Assembly (NCBI RefSeq): GCF_021531695.1
Contig: NZ_JADYUI010000018.1
Location: forward strand, 1-52,915
From: Roseburia hominis
GTDB lineage: Bacteria > Bacillota > Clostridia > Lachnospirales > Lachnospiraceae
Length of the DNA stretch: 52,915 bases
Reading direction: 5' to 3'
Numbering within the stretch: position 1 is the stretch's first letter; each line of letters starts with the position of its first letter. The translations under genes and the position numbers were made by a program. This document shows, piece after piece, positions 42,801-52,490 of the stretch. The notes under the pieces are model-generated. The model had not been told where the DNA came from. It saw only the letters and a list, made by a program, of their open reading frames with translations, and searched no databases.

Positions 42801-43565
42801 TTACATTACGATATTAATCACTGCTGCCATCACTACCATACTGCCCTCGCAGACTAACACAAAATATCCTGCCGTATCTCCTGTAATTCCACCAAACTCC
42901 TTTTTGCAGCGGTGATAATAGTAAACAAACGTGCCAAGTGCCGTTACCACTACAAGCCCTCCGGCAAAGTGATAACACCATAACATAAATCCAATGCATA
43001 ATACTCCTTGCAGATATAACCAGAATTTCACAATATTCTTTTGCGCACTGCTCGCCAAAAGATACAACATTCCATCTTTTTTAGCCGTCGGAAAAGAAAC
43101 CACACTCATTCCACTTAAAACTCTGGCAAAGCAAAAGCCTGCACAAACGATTTGCAACAAATGATCATTGTCAATTTCTGAAAAAGCTCCTGCATAAATG
43201 AATCCATACATTCCCAACATAATGACTGCAAAGGCTCCAATATGGGAATCCTTTAAAATCTCCAGTTTCTTTTCTCTCGGCTGATAGGAATGAAACGCGT
43301 CCATGGTATCCATAAATCCATCTACATGAAAGCCCCCCGTAATAAGCAGCGGAAGGGCGGTTCCAACCAGGGTGTAACACAATATTCCAATTTCAAATCT
43401 ATCACAAATCATTTTCCAGAGATAAACCAAACCACCGATTACCACACCTACCCATGGGAAAAAGCAAAGTACATATTTCATATCCTCATCTTTCCACTCA
43501 AACTGTGGCATGGGGATTTTAGAATACATGGAAAATGCAATGATCATTGATTTTATTATTTGCAT
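42801..43565 (-). CDS. cobS: Adenosylcobinamide-GDP ribazoletransferase CobS
   Basis: 254 residues, membrane protein. Typical blocks: FSMYSKIPMPQFEWKDEDM, GGFHVDGFMDTMDAFHSY with the Asp-rich metal site, KLEILKDSHIGAFAVIML, and GGITGDTAGYFVLVCEG near the end. It joins adenosylcobinamide-GDP with alpha-ribazole in the last step. It ends 12 bases before the CobU-like gene and starts one base after cobU. Confidence 0.95.
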   Translation of the reverse strand: MQIIKSMIIAFSMYSKIPMPQFEWKDEDMKYVLCFFPWVGVVIGGLVYLWKMICDRFEIGILCYTLVGTALPLLITGGFHVDGFMDTMDAFHSYQPREKKLEILKDSHIGAFAVIMLGMYGFIYAGAFSEIDNDHLLQIVCAGFCFARVLSGMSVVSFPTAKKDGMLYLLASSAQKNIVKFWLYLQGVLCIGFMLWCYHFAGGLVVVTALGTFVYYYHRCKKEFGGITGDTAGYFVLVCEGSMVVMAAVINIVM

Positions 43566-43566
43566 A

Positions 43567-44112
43567 TCACTTTCCTTCTTTCACAATTACCGGAATTCCT
43601 ACCACTACCTCTACTACCTTATCTGCTATGGCAGCCAGTTTCCTGTTAATGTTTCCCATTGCCCTGATATAATCCATGGTAGTTTCATCGTAACTCATTC
43701 CATCTTCAAAAACATTGTTCGTGACAATGACAAGATGCTTTAATCCTTTGCTTAACCGTTTCACATCCTGTATGATTTTCTTTGCCACTTCATCACCATC
43801 TTTTATCTTTTCTCCGGAAAACATTTCATTGGCAGTCAGATTTGAAATGCATTCCAATAGTGCTGCATTTTTTTGGTCTGATGTTTCCATTTGATTTAAT
43901 GCTTCATCAATAGACAAGGGTTGTTCTATCGTCCAAAACCCCTTATTCTTTCTCATATTTTGATGCCTTTTTACTTTTTTCCCGGCTTCTATGTCAGAAA
44001 CCTGCATCGTTGCAATATAATATTTTCTGCAATTCTTAGAAAGCTCTATGATGTACTTTTCCGCATATTCCGATTTTCCGCTGCCGCTGCCTCCGATAAT
44101 CAATGTCATCAT
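43567..44112 (-). CDS. cobU: Adenosylcobinamide kinase / guanylyltransferase CobU
   Basis: 181 residues, normal CobU length. Walker A GGSGSGKS (7-14), KVKRHQNMR with the GMP-accepting His at 50, LLECISNLTANEMF and VIVTNNVFEDGMSYD are all present. It phosphorylates adenosylcobinamide and adds GMP. The neighbouring short paralogue lacks the key residues. Confidence 0.94.
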   Translation of the reverse strand: MMTLIIGGSGSGKSEYAEKYIIELSKNCRKYYIATMQVSDIEAGKKVKRHQNMRKNKGFWTIEQPLSIDEALNQMETSDQKNAALLECISNLTANEMFSGEKIKDGDEVAKKIIQDVKRLSKGLKHLVIVTNNVFEDGMSYDETTMDYIRAMGNINRKLAAIADKVVEVVVGIPVIVKEGK

Positions 44113-44148
44113 AATGCAATACCTCCACTCCTTTGCAATCTGAATTTG

Positions 44149-45243
44149 TCACTGAAATCTTCGATACTGCTCGATTTGGATATCCGAAAAAGTAGTTCTA
44201 TCATAATAAATGCCCAGTGCCATATCAAGCAAAGAAAACAGCATAACCGCACCGGTTCCCTCTCCCAGTGCCAGCTTTCCATCAATCACCGGCTCCATAT
44301 CCAGCGCTTTCATAAGCACTTCTACCGCAGGCTCTTTTCCTTTGTGAGAAGGAAGTAGATATGATTTTGTTCCCGGAAGTATCTTTTCTGCCAGAAGTGC
44401 TGCAACCATACTGATGACACCGTCAAGAACAACCGGTACATGAAAAACTGCTCCACCAATACAGACTCCAACAAGTCCTGCAATATCAAGTCCCCCGACC
44501 GTTTGCAGTATCTTTAATGCATCTGCATGATACAAATCATATTTTTTGATTGCCTCTTCAATGATCTGCTTTTTATGATAAAGCCCTTCGTCACTTAATC
44601 CGGCGCCTTTTCCTGTAACTTTACTCACTTCACACTGAAGAACTGCCGCTGCAATTGCACTGCTCGTCGTTGTATTTCCAATCCCCATCTCTCCGGTTGC
44701 AAGAATTTTATAATCCTTTCTTTTACAAGAACCAACCAGATCTATGCCAACGGCAATGGCATGCATTGTTTCTTCTTCTGTCATAGCAGGTTCTTTCCTG
44801 AAATTTCTTGTTCCGCATCTTATTTTCCGGTTAAGAACCCCCGGTATCATTTCTTTACTATTGATACCAATATCCACAGGAATCGTATCTGCTCCAATCA
44901 CTGCAGCCATCCTGCCGACCGAGGATTGCTGTTTTCCCATTGCTTTTGCAACAGCAAGTGTAACCTCCTGTCCTGACTGGGAAACTTTTTCATCCACAAT
45001 TCCGTTATCTGCACACATAATAAGTACTGCTTTTCTGGAAAGGTCTATTTTATCCGTCCCTGTTATCGCTCCAAGTTGTGCTGTGAGTGTTTCAAATCTC
45101 CCCATTCCATCCATTGGTTTTGCAACGGCATCCCATTTTTCCAATACGGCTTTTCTTATTCCTTCCTCCGGCTTTTCAATGAGAAACTGTTTTAATTCTT
45201 CCCTGGTATACTTATTCCAGATGGGCTTCTTTAAGCATTCCAT
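44149..45243 (-). CDS. cobT: Nicotinate-nucleotide:dimethylbenzimidazole phosphoribosyltransferase CobT
   Basis: 364 residues. Blocks: [57 protein letters not shown], and [20 protein letters not shown], which holds the catalytic Glu. It makes alpha-ribazole phosphate from a lower-ligand base. No bluB or bza genes are here, so the base must come from outside or elsewhere in the genome. I start at 45243 after GGAGGAG; the frame overlaps the cbiP end by 32 bases, and the longer frame has no support. Confidence 0.95.
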   Translation of the reverse strand: MECLKKPIWNKYTREELKQFLIEKPEEGIRKAVLEKWDAVAKPMDGMGRFETLTAQLGAITGTDKIDLSRKAVLIMCADNGIVDEKVSQSGQEVTLAVAKAMGKQQSSVGRMAAVIGADTIPVDIGINSKEMIPGVLNRKIRCGTRNFRKEPAMTEEETMHAIAVGIDLVGSCKRKDYKILATGEMGIGNTTTSSAIAAAVLQCEVSKVTGKGAGLSDEGLYHKKQIIEEAIKKYDLYHADALKILQTVGGLDIAGLVGVCIGGAVFHVPVVLDGVISMVAALLAEKILPGTKSYLLPSHKGKEPAVEVLMKALDMEPVIDGKLALGEGTGAVMLFSLLDMALGIYYDRTTFSDIQIEQYRRFQ

Positions 45244-46735
45244 AAATCTCCTCCATGTTAAGATATGCGCGTAAGGTATCTGCCAGCTTGTCATACTGCT
45301 TTTCTTTAAAAGACTGATAGTCTTCGAATACACCATCTTCTATCGTAATGCCCTTTTTTACTGCCAAAGCCTTTACCATGGTATTTGCTATCCTTCCCAA
45401 ATCAAATAATCCATGAACATAAGAGCCATATATGTTTTTCTTATTAGCCGATATGATTATCCTTTGTTGTATATTTTCATTATCATCCATATCTTCCATA
45501 TAATTGGTATTTCCGAAACAGCTCTCCATCATCTTTGTCTGTCCCATATGTATTTCGTAACCTTTGAAATTGCATCCCGAAAGTGCCGAAAACGGACCAT
45601 CCAGCCTGTTTATCACCCCATTGATCTGACAGCGTTTCTTTCTTTTTTGTAAAATAGTAACAACCGGTAATAACTCCATTCCACGAATACTCCCTCCTTC
45701 TTCCACCTGATTTGGATCCTCTATCCGTAAACCAAGCATCTGATACCCTCCACAGATACCAAATACCGGGATATTCTCCGCAAACTTCTTTATTGCTGCT
45801 TCTAAGCCATTCTGTCTCATCCATTTTAAATCTTCCATCGTATTTTTGCTTCCCGGCAGGAAAATCAGATCCGGATGATGCAGTTCGTTTACATTACTCG
45901 CATAACGCACCGTTACTTCCGGAATTTGCTCAAATACATTAAAATCCGTGAAATTCGAAATTCTTGGATAATGAATGACTACAATATCAATGAGTCCCTT
46001 CGTTTTATTATCAAATCTCTCTGTCAGACTGTCCTCATCTTCCAGTGATAATTCCATATAAGGTACGACACCGGTTACCGGCACTTTTCCTTTCTCCTCA
46101 AGCATTTCAATACCGGGATCAAGGATCGACTTATCTCCTCTGAATTTATTAATAATTAATCCTTTTACTCTTTCTTTTTCATCATCCGTAAGCAGCATCA
46201 AAGTTCCTAAAAGCTGTGCAAACACGCCGCCTCTGTCAATGTCTCCCACCAGTAAAACCGGTGCATCTACCATTTTGGCAAGCCCCATATTCACAATATC
46301 ATTCTGTTTTAAATTGATTTCTGCCGGACTTCCCGCCCCTTCTATCACTATGATATCGGCAAAACTTTCCAGTTTACAAAAAGCTTTTTTTATATCCGGA
46401 ATCAGCTTACTTTTATATGCGAAATAATCTTTTGCACTCATATTGCCGAGAACTTCACCATTTACAATCACCTGTGATCCGATATTATTGGTCGGCTTTA
46501 ATAAAATCGGATTCATACAAACCATAGGCATAATTTCTGCTGCTTCCGCCTGCATAACCTGCGCCCTGCCCATCTCTAATCCTTCTGTTGTAATAAAAGA
46601 ATTTAACGCCATATTCTGGGATTTAAATGGTGCCACACGATAACCATCCTGCTTAAATATTCTGCATAAGCCAGCCACCAGAAGACTTTTTCCGGCACCG
46701 GACATTGTCCCCTGTACCATAATTACTTTTGCCAT
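45212..46735 (-). CDS. cbiP: Cobyric acid synthase CbiP
   Basis: 507 residues. N-terminal P-loop domain ([33 protein letters not shown]) and C-terminal glutamine amidotransferase with Cys in [12 protein letters not shown] and a late His in [10 protein letters not shown]. It amidates carboxylates b, d, e and g. Start at 46735, 25 bases after the importer ATPase gene; the longer frame would overlap that gene. Confidence 0.96.
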   Translation of the reverse strand: MAKVIMVQGTMSGAGKSLLVAGLCRIFKQDGYRVAPFKSQNMALNSFITTEGLEMGRAQVMQAEAAEIMPMVCMNPILLKPTNNIGSQVIVNGEVLGNMSAKDYFAYKSKLIPDIKKAFCKLESFADIIVIEGAGSPAEINLKQNDIVNMGLAKMVDAPVLLVGDIDRGGVFAQLLGTLMLLTDDEKERVKGLIINKFRGDKSILDPGIEMLEEKGKVPVTGVVPYMELSLEDEDSLTERFDNKTKGLIDIVVIHYPRISNFTDFNVFEQIPEVTVRYASNVNELHHPDLIFLPGSKNTMEDLKWMRQNGLEAAIKKFAENIPVFGICGGYQMLGLRIEDPNQVEEGGSIRGMELLPVVTILQKRKKRCQINGVINRLDGPFSALSGCNFKGYEIHMGQTKMMESCFGNTNYMEDMDDNENIQQRIIISANKKNIYGSYVHGLFDLGRIANTMVKALAVKKGITIEDGVFEDYQSFKEKQYDKLADTLRAYLNMEEIYGMLKEAHLE

Positions 46736-46760
46736 AAAATCTTCGATCCTTTCCTTCGCT

Positions 46761-47861
46761 TTATCTGAATTCAATCTTTTTGCCACTTAGTTTTGCATAT
46801 TCCAGCAAATCGTGATTGGCACTTTCAAACGTTCCAAATTCTTTCCTACAGCATAAGACCATTTCACAGGTATCAATTCTTTTTTTCGCATCCTCGATTC
46901 GTTCATCAGAAATCGGTTCAAAACTTTTCGTTGCAATCACCTCTGCTGCCAATGCCCTTGCTATCGGATAATCCAAATCATTTTCAAAAAGAATCCCTGT
47001 TACAAACGGAATTCCCCGGCGCTGCAACGTCCGATATACCATTCTTCCGCTTCCTCCCCCTGCTATGACAAAAAACCTGCTTTTTCCACGTGCAGCAGGA
47101 AGCTCCATACTTGTATTTTCTTCATCATAACTTCCTGTTGATATCGAAAACAATTTAGCAATATAACCCGGTTTAAAAACTTCCTCCGGCCTGCCAAATC
47201 GTTCCACATACTTTCCATTGATACAAAGAATCTTATCCGACACCTTTTCTGCAAGATCAAGCTCATGAAGAGACATAATTACGGTCAGTTTCTTTTTTCT
47301 TCTCATTTCCTGTAAAACAGATAAAAACTCCAGCTTATACTTTACGTCCAGATAAGAAGTAGGCTCATCCAGAAGAACAATTTTCGGCTCCTGACAAAGA
47401 CATCTAGCAAGCATAACCCGCTGCCTTTGCCCATCACTGATATTTGTGAAATCCTGATTTCTGATTTCCGTTACGTGTACCAGTTCCATTGCTTCTTCCA
47501 CCACTTTAAGATCGTCTTTGGAAAGAATACCGAAACGCCCGGTATACGGATACCTGCCCGTCGCAACTACCTCCTCACAAGTCATTAATTCTGTGCGAAG
47601 TCGCTCTGTCAGAACAACTGCCATATTCTGTGACAATTCCGTGCCGGACATTTTTGCTATCTTTTGATGATCCAGATAAACGGTTCCGGTAATGAGCGCA
47701 AGCTGATTTGCAATACTCTTTAAAACAGTGGATTTTCCTGCACCATTTGGGCCTATCAGTGTTAATATTTCGCCCTGTTCAAGACCAATTTCTATATTTT
47801 CTATCAAAGGAACTCTGTGATACCCGACACTCATTTTCTCTGTTCTGAAATAATACTTCAT
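46761..47861 (-). CDS. Cobalamin/siderophore-type ABC ATPase with extra C-terminal domain (BtuD-like)
   Basis: 366 residues. The first 250 or so form a FecE/BtuD-type ATPase: Walker [10 protein letters not shown] (37-45), signature [15 protein letters not shown], Walker [14 protein letters not shown] and H-loop [11 protein letters not shown]. Residues 255-366 are an additional domain ([53 protein letters not shown]) with a Rossmann-like pattern, which ordinary BtuD proteins lack. It pairs with the permease and binding protein encoded just upstream; its ATG overlaps the permease stop by one base. The riboswitch control points to cobalamin or a precursor as cargo. Confidence 0.9.
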   Translation of the reverse strand: MKYYFRTEKMSVGYHRVPLIENIEIGLEQGEILTLIGPNGAGKSTVLKSIANQLALITGTVYLDHQKIAKMSGTELSQNMAVVLTERLRTELMTCEEVVATGRYPYTGRFGILSKDDLKVVEEAMELVHVTEIRNQDFTNISDGQRQRVMLARCLCQEPKIVLLDEPTSYLDVKYKLEFLSVLQEMRRKKKLTVIMSLHELDLAEKVSDKILCINGKYVERFGRPEEVFKPGYIAKLFSISTGSYDEENTSMELPAARGKSRFFVIAGGGSGRMVYRTLQRRGIPFVTGILFENDLDYPIARALAAEVIATKSFEPISDERIEDAKKRIDTCEMVLCCRKEFGTFESANHDLLEYAKLSGKKIEFR

Positions 47862-48877
47862 TATGCCATCTTCTCCTTATTTCGCCGTATCATAACCCAT
47901 AACACTACCGGAGCACCAAATACTGCTGTAACGGTACTGATACTAAGCTCCGTAGGTGCAAGCATGGTTCTTGCCAGCAAATCACAAAACAGGCAGAATA
48001 CACTTCCACCAAGGAAACAGGCCGGTATCATTAAAATAGGCTTTGTAGTTCCTAAAAGGCTTTTTACCAAATGCGGAACTGCAATCCCTACAAAAGAAAT
48101 CGGACCCGCAAATGCTACAATACAGGCAGACAGAATGCTTGACAGCACAACCAAAGAAACTCTGAGAAGTCTGATATTTACCCCCATATTCTGTGCATAG
48201 GCTTCCCCAAGCCGGTAAACACTTAACGGCTTTGCCATTGCAAATACTGCCACAAAAGTAACCGATACCACTCCTGCCATAACACGCACATTATCCCATG
48301 TCATTCCGGAAAAACTGCCTCTGGACCAGTTATGAAGATTCACGATATCTGCATCATTGGCAAAAGTGATTACCAATTCTGTTATTGCAGAACAGATATA
48401 ACCAATCATGACCCCGCTGACTACCAGCATGGACATATTATTTACTTTGCGGGACATCAAAAGTACAAAGCCCATAGAAATCATGGAACCGATAAATGCC
48501 GCAAAAATTAGTGTCCCCGAGCTTACTCTGACTGCCTGCTCCATAAGGAAAACCATCACAAGTGCAACCACCATCTTGGCTCCGGAAGAAATTCCGAGCA
48601 CAAAGGGACCCGCAATGGGATTATGAAAAAATGTCTGCAAAAGATAACCCGCCAGTGCCAATGCTCCTCCCAATATCATGGCAGCCATAGTTCTTGGCAT
48701 CCGGATATCCCATAAAATTCTGCTATTGTCTATTTCCTGTCCCAGAAAAGATGTCACGATATCACGCAAAGGAATTGACACTGTTCCGATACAGACATTT
48801 AATATCACAAATACAAGCACACCGATTCCCAACAGGAGAAACGCTGCCAGATATCTTATTTTCCTGTTATAATGCAT
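47861..48877 (-). CDS. FecCD-family ABC permease (BtuC-like)
   Basis: 338 residues, about ten membrane helices. Typical FecCD/BtuC blocks: RMPRTMAAMILGGALALAGYL, FHNPIAGPFVLGISSGAKM, GPISFVGIAVPHLVKSLLGT and the closing TVTAVFGAPVVLWVMIRR. Forms the channel for cobalamin, haem or Fe-siderophore import. Start at 48877 (ATG after GGGTG); the upstream GTG has a poor site. Confidence 0.93.
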   Translation of the reverse strand: MHYNRKIRYLAAFLLLGIGVLVFVILNVCIGTVSIPLRDIVTSFLGQEIDNSRILWDIRMPRTMAAMILGGALALAGYLLQTFFHNPIAGPFVLGISSGAKMVVALVMVFLMEQAVRVSSGTLIFAAFIGSMISMGFVLLMSRKVNNMSMLVVSGVMIGYICSAITELVITFANDADIVNLHNWSRGSFSGMTWDNVRVMAGVVSVTFVAVFAMAKPLSVYRLGEAYAQNMGVNIRLLRVSLVVLSSILSACIVAFAGPISFVGIAVPHLVKSLLGTTKPILMIPACFLGGSVFCLFCDLLARTMLAPTELSISTVTAVFGAPVVLWVMIRRNKEKMA

Positions 48878-48917
48878 ATGAATCACCCTGCCTTTAACTA
48901 TATTCCACTAACAATCT

Positions 48918-50123
48918 CTATTCCAGCCGGAAAAGATATGTCATCTCCTCTTCTCCTTTTCCAAGAAGCATGGAATGAATGTCTTTTGTCAGATAACCGA
49001 TCGACATGGACTGCTGGTACATATCATTGGTCGTACACCAGACATTTCTTTCCTTAACCGCCTTAAAATCCGCCAGAACAGGACATTTATCTATCAACTC
49101 TTCTATGGAATTCACGCCACCATCAATGGAACTGTTATAAATGATAAAATCTGCATCCTTTGCTCCATCATAAAATTCTTCTATCTGCATATTGATGGTA
49201 GAACGGGCAGACGAAGAATCTCCTACATTTTCAAAGATATATCTGCCACCGGCAAGTTCTATCATCTTTGGGATATAATCTGAGCTCTGACGCACCTGAA
49301 TCAGACCATTGGAAGTCACAAAAAAGAAAGCAACGGTCTGATCCGTTTTCTCATCTGCCGTTACATCATTCAATAGAGCAACCTGCTCATCAAAGGCTTT
49401 CTCCGCTTCCTTTTCTTTTCCAACTAACGCGCCAAAAAACTTAATCCATTCCACTCTGCCAAGAGGATGTGACTCATAGCTCGAATACTCTGTCATGACC
49501 GGAATTCCAAAATCCTCCAGCATTTCTATTACTTCCGGTGAATGGGAAATCATTCTGTTTTCAATGGCAAGAGAACAATTTTCGGAAGTAATCAGCTCAT
49601 AATCCGGTTTATTATATTTTCCTGCATATAAAATATCACCCTCTGCCATCGCTTTTCTTGCAGCTTCAATATACCACCCATCTTCTTTCTGCCCGGAAAG
49701 TCTTATGGTGTCTAAAGCATCCAGTTTATCAAACATATCCATGACCGAAGAGGCTACCAGATAAAGATTTTTAACCGGCTGTTGCATTACTATTACGCTT
49801 TTGTTTAAATCTTCCGGTGTTTCCTTTCCTTCCGGCACCACAAGAATTTGGGTACCATCTGTAATGGACAATAATTTATATCCGCCTTCATAATAATCTA
49901 CGGAAAAATTTTTTGCATACAAAAGCTCCATACTGCTTTCATATACAAGTTCTTTGCTTATGGATTCTGTATCCTCTGTTTGGTTTAATACTGTTTGTTC
50001 ACTTTCCAACTCTGCCTTTTGATTTCCTGTAGAATCGGAAGAAGGACTGCCACAGCTACAAAGCCCAAGCAGTCCTGCAAAAAATAAACAGTATAAAATT
50101 GTTATCTTTCTTCTTCCCGTCAT
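48918..50123 (-). CDS. ABC transporter substrate-binding lipoprotein (BtuF/FecB-like)
   Basis: 401 residues. A lipoprotein signal ends GLCSCG. The mature protein has the Fe3+/B12-binding fold (periplasmic-binding type III): VASSVMDMFDKLDALDTIRL, ALVGKEKEAEKAFDEQVALL, GRYIFENVGDSSSARSTIN. It is anchored outside and feeds the BtuC/BtuD-like genes that follow. The ligand is inferred to be cobalamin or a related tetrapyrrole from the riboswitch and operon. Confidence 0.9.
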   Translation of the reverse strand: MTGRRKITILYCLFFAGLLGLCSCGSPSSDSTGNQKAELESEQTVLNQTEDTESISKELVYESSMELLYAKNFSVDYYEGGYKLLSITDGTQILVVPEGKETPEDLNKSVIVMQQPVKNLYLVASSVMDMFDKLDALDTIRLSGQKEDGWYIEAARKAMAEGDILYAGKYNKPDYELITSENCSLAIENRMISHSPEVIEMLEDFGIPVMTEYSSYESHPLGRVEWIKFFGALVGKEKEAEKAFDEQVALLNDVTADEKTDQTVAFFFVTSNGLIQVRQSSDYIPKMIELAGGRYIFENVGDSSSARSTINMQIEEFYDGAKDADFIIYNSSIDGGVNSIEELIDKCPVLADFKAVKERNVWCTTNDMYQQSMSIGYLTKDIHSMLLGKGEEEMTYLFRLE

Positions 50124-50136
50124 TTTAGTAATCCTC

Positions 50137-51018
50137 TTATTCTACCGCCTTTAGCGTGTCCGAGTGAAATGTAATCATATACTCCACTTCATGCGGCTTA
50201 CTCATGGCAACCGTATCACCAATCACAGGAACCGGCTCATCAAAAGCAGTAACCGGAATTTCAAAAACAGAATCTCCCTCTGTATTTACCGGCAGGTATT
50301 TCTCCCCATTTACAATCATATAATCATAATTCGGGCTATTCCATTGTACCTTTGCTGTCATGGTTTCTCCCGATACCGTAATCGTTGCCGGAGATAAAAT
50401 TTCAGCTTTTCCACTTCCTCCTTCAAAAGTAAGGTCGACGGTATAGTTACCGTCTGCCAGACTATCAGAGCCTTCCTTTTGTGTGGAGGTATCTTCTAAA
50501 GGCTTAGGATTGGAAACAATAACCTTATGGTCATACCATTTTTCTTTCGTTCCGATTAATGCAAGATCAAACTCTTCGTCCAGCGCCGGAACCGGGATAT
50601 CAAAACCATACACTTCCTCCGTAAAACCATCACTGTAAGTGACAGTATCCGTCGTTGGCTCTAAAAGCTCCGCGCCGTCCTTTTTGGCATCTTCTGCAAG
50701 TCCCGGATACAGATTTACAATATTTTTCGAGCCAAGCGAAACATGAATCGTCATCTCACCGTTTTCCACCGTTAGGGTTCCTTTTCCATTACAGGCCTCA
50801 CTTACATGAAACATAGCATTATCGGTATCAAAATCTGCTGTATATACACCATCCGCAAGTTCTGCTTTTGCCTCTTGTTCCGTCTCTGCAATGCTTTCTG
50901 TCGCGGGTATCTCTGTACCCGCAACCGGTTTTTGTTCGCTGTTTTTATCGGAACAACCACAAGACAGGCTGCATGCCAGTATCAACATACTGACAATTAC
51001 CTTTCTTTTCTTTCTCAT
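50137..51018 (-). CDS. Two-domain lipoprotein of unknown function
   Basis: 293 residues. A lipoprotein signal ends in a Cys-rich stretch (LACSLSCGC). The mature part contains two related beta-rich domains, each opening with LADGVYTADFDT or LADGNYTVDLTF and continuing through a GGSGKA-like or NGKGTLTVENGEM turn to an EIPV/DIPV strand and a final strand pair. Internal duplication is evident, with the second copy shorter. Such domains occur in surface lipoproteins linked to metal or haem uptake (NEAT-like proteins are one comparison I cannot confirm). Placed between exported CbiK and the binding protein, it could hand a metal or tetrapyrrole to the importer. Confidence 0.75.
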   Translation of the reverse strand: MRKKRKVIVSMLILACSLSCGCSDKNSEQKPVAGTEIPATESIAETEQEAKAELADGVYTADFDTDNAMFHVSEACNGKGTLTVENGEMTIHVSLGSKNIVNLYPGLAEDAKKDGAELLEPTTDTVTYSDGFTEEVYGFDIPVPALDEEFDLALIGTKEKWYDHKVIVSNPKPLEDTSTQKEGSDSLADGNYTVDLTFEGGSGKAEILSPATITVSGETMTAKVQWNSPNYDYMIVNGEKYLPVNTEGDSVFEIPVTAFDEPVPVIGDTVAMSKPHEVEYMITFHSDTLKAVE

Positions 51019-51046
51019 ATACTCGTCATACCTTTCCTGTCATTTC

Positions 51047-52306
51047 TTACTGATTGATTGCATCTGCTGTATGAGCTACATATATTTGCTGAACACCTTC
51101 GATTCTGCCAAGTCCATAAATCTGTGTTGCAACACTTTCAAAATTTCCGGATGCTTCAAACATGCTAAGCCAGGAATCCTCGTCTTCACCTGCCATATCA
51201 TTATTGGCATGATCTCCGGCTACTACCATTAACGGACGAAGAACCACATTTTTGTAACCTGCTGCGGATACTGCTTCAATCACTGCCTCACAGGAAGTTT
51301 CTTCCGGTTCCCCTTCTACCGTTCCAATAAATACATTGTCATATCCAAGTTCGCTCATCTGTGTCTGCATCTGACTGTAAGATACTTTTGCGGCATGAGA
51401 AGTACCATGTCCCATGAATACAAATGCGGTACCTTCTGCTTTTGCTGCTTCAATACTCTCATATCCTGCTTCCTTTACTGCATCAGCGGTAAGAATTTCT
51501 GCAACTGCTTTCTTATCATCGTTAATCACGGTTGCATCCGTGCCAACTTCACCAAGCAGAGGTTCTGCAACTTTTACTGATTCGAATTTATCCTTATAGG
51601 CATCAACCGTTTCTTGCATTTCATCATATTCTGCACCGTGCATTAAATGTGTCGGCTGGATTACCAGATTCTTCACACCATTTGAAACGGCACGTTCCAT
51701 TGCCTGTTCCATATTATCAATACACTCACCATCTCTTGCCTGCACATGATTAATAATAATCTGTGCCGTAAAAGCTCTTCTTACAGACCAGTCAGGGTAA
51801 GCTTCCTGCAAGGCATCCTCAATTCCCTTTATGTCAGCAACACGGCTGTCATTAAATGATGTACCAAAACTTACAACAAGAATCTCATTCTCACCGATTT
51901 CATCCTGATTTCTTGCATCATCCAAAGAAGCATCCCCGGTATCTCTGCCAAAATAATCCGGATCTGCATTTTCACCTTCAACAAGCTCCTTCTGGGCATC
52001 CGTTAACGCATCCCATGCTGTTTTTGCATCTGCACACTGTTGATCTGTTCCATCGGTTCTTTCCTGTACATAAATCGCATCAATCAAATCTGCAACCTCA
52101 TCTGCCGCTTTCTGGTCAGCATCTGTCTCGCTCTCCGTGTCGGCAACGACTGCTTCTGTCTCATTCTGTTTGCTTTCGCTATCGGTTGTTTCGCTGCTTT
52201 CTTCCACAGTGCTTACTGTTGCTGTTTCTTCCTTGCTTCCACATCCTGTTACAACGAATGCTCCCATTAATGTTGCCATAAATAACGCTACTACTCTTTT
52301 TTTCAT
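51047..52306 (-). CDS. cbiK: Exported sirohydrochlorin cobaltochelatase-type lipoprotein (CbiK)
   Basis: 419 residues. A lipoprotein signal ends VVTGC (Cys 22); a Ser/Thr/Glu-rich linker follows, then a short helical module (about 66-115, ending WDALTDAQKELVEG) seen repeated in clostridial surface proteins, then the chelatase domain (about 140-419). CbiK signatures: ILVVSFGTSFNDSR, QPTHLMHGAEYDEM (His 220, 223), FMGHGTSH (His 300, 304) and VAGDHANNDMAGE (His 366); these blocks should contain the two catalytic His of CbiK. The family inserts Co2+ into sirohydrochlorin in the cytoplasm, so export is unexpected. First gene of the operon. Confidence 0.9.
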   Translation of the reverse strand: MKKRVVALFMATLMGAFVVTGCGSKEETATVSTVEESSETTDSESKQNETEAVVADTESETDADQKAADEVADLIDAIYVQERTDGTDQQCADAKTAWDALTDAQKELVEGENADPDYFGRDTGDASLDDARNQDEIGENEILVVSFGTSFNDSRVADIKGIEDALQEAYPDWSVRRAFTAQIIINHVQARDGECIDNMEQAMERAVSNGVKNLVIQPTHLMHGAEYDEMQETVDAYKDKFESVKVAEPLLGEVGTDATVINDDKKAVAEILTADAVKEAGYESIEAAKAEGTAFVFMGHGTSHAAKVSYSQMQTQMSELGYDNVFIGTVEGEPEETSCEAVIEAVSAAGYKNVVLRPLMVVAGDHANNDMAGEDEDSWLSMFEASGNFESVATQIYGLGRIEGVQQIYVAHTADAINQ

Positions 52307-52394
52307 ATCTTCCTCATTTCTGCAGTTTTCTGCTTATTTTTTATTAAATATGCACTGTTGCAAAAACGAGTTTTGTCCTTCCACTTTTTGTGCA

Positions 52395-52437
52395 TGAAAA
52401 AAAGAAAAACCCTTTCCTAGTGACAGGTAAAGGGTTT
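52395..52437 (-). terminator. Riboswitch-controlled intrinsic terminator
   Basis: Minus-strand stem AAACCCTTT with AAGGGTTT (arms 52407-52415 and 52429-52437, extended by CCT/AGG) followed by a T-rich run (A-rich 52395-52409 on the plus strand). Lies between the riboswitch and cbiK, about 90 bases before the cbiK start, so it is the likely expression platform. Confidence 0.75.
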
Positions 52438-52490
52438 ATACACAAAATAATTTTTCGGATAACATCTTTCACATTAATCCTACAAGTCAA

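Noticed and set aside
44744-45274. Plus-strand frame of 176 codons inside cobT
   Set aside because: Antisense to conserved CobT motifs; long only because of codon bias.
51856-52281. Plus-strand frame of 141 codons inside cbiK
   Set aside because: His/Pro/Leu-rich antisense shadow of the acidic linker and chelatase domain.
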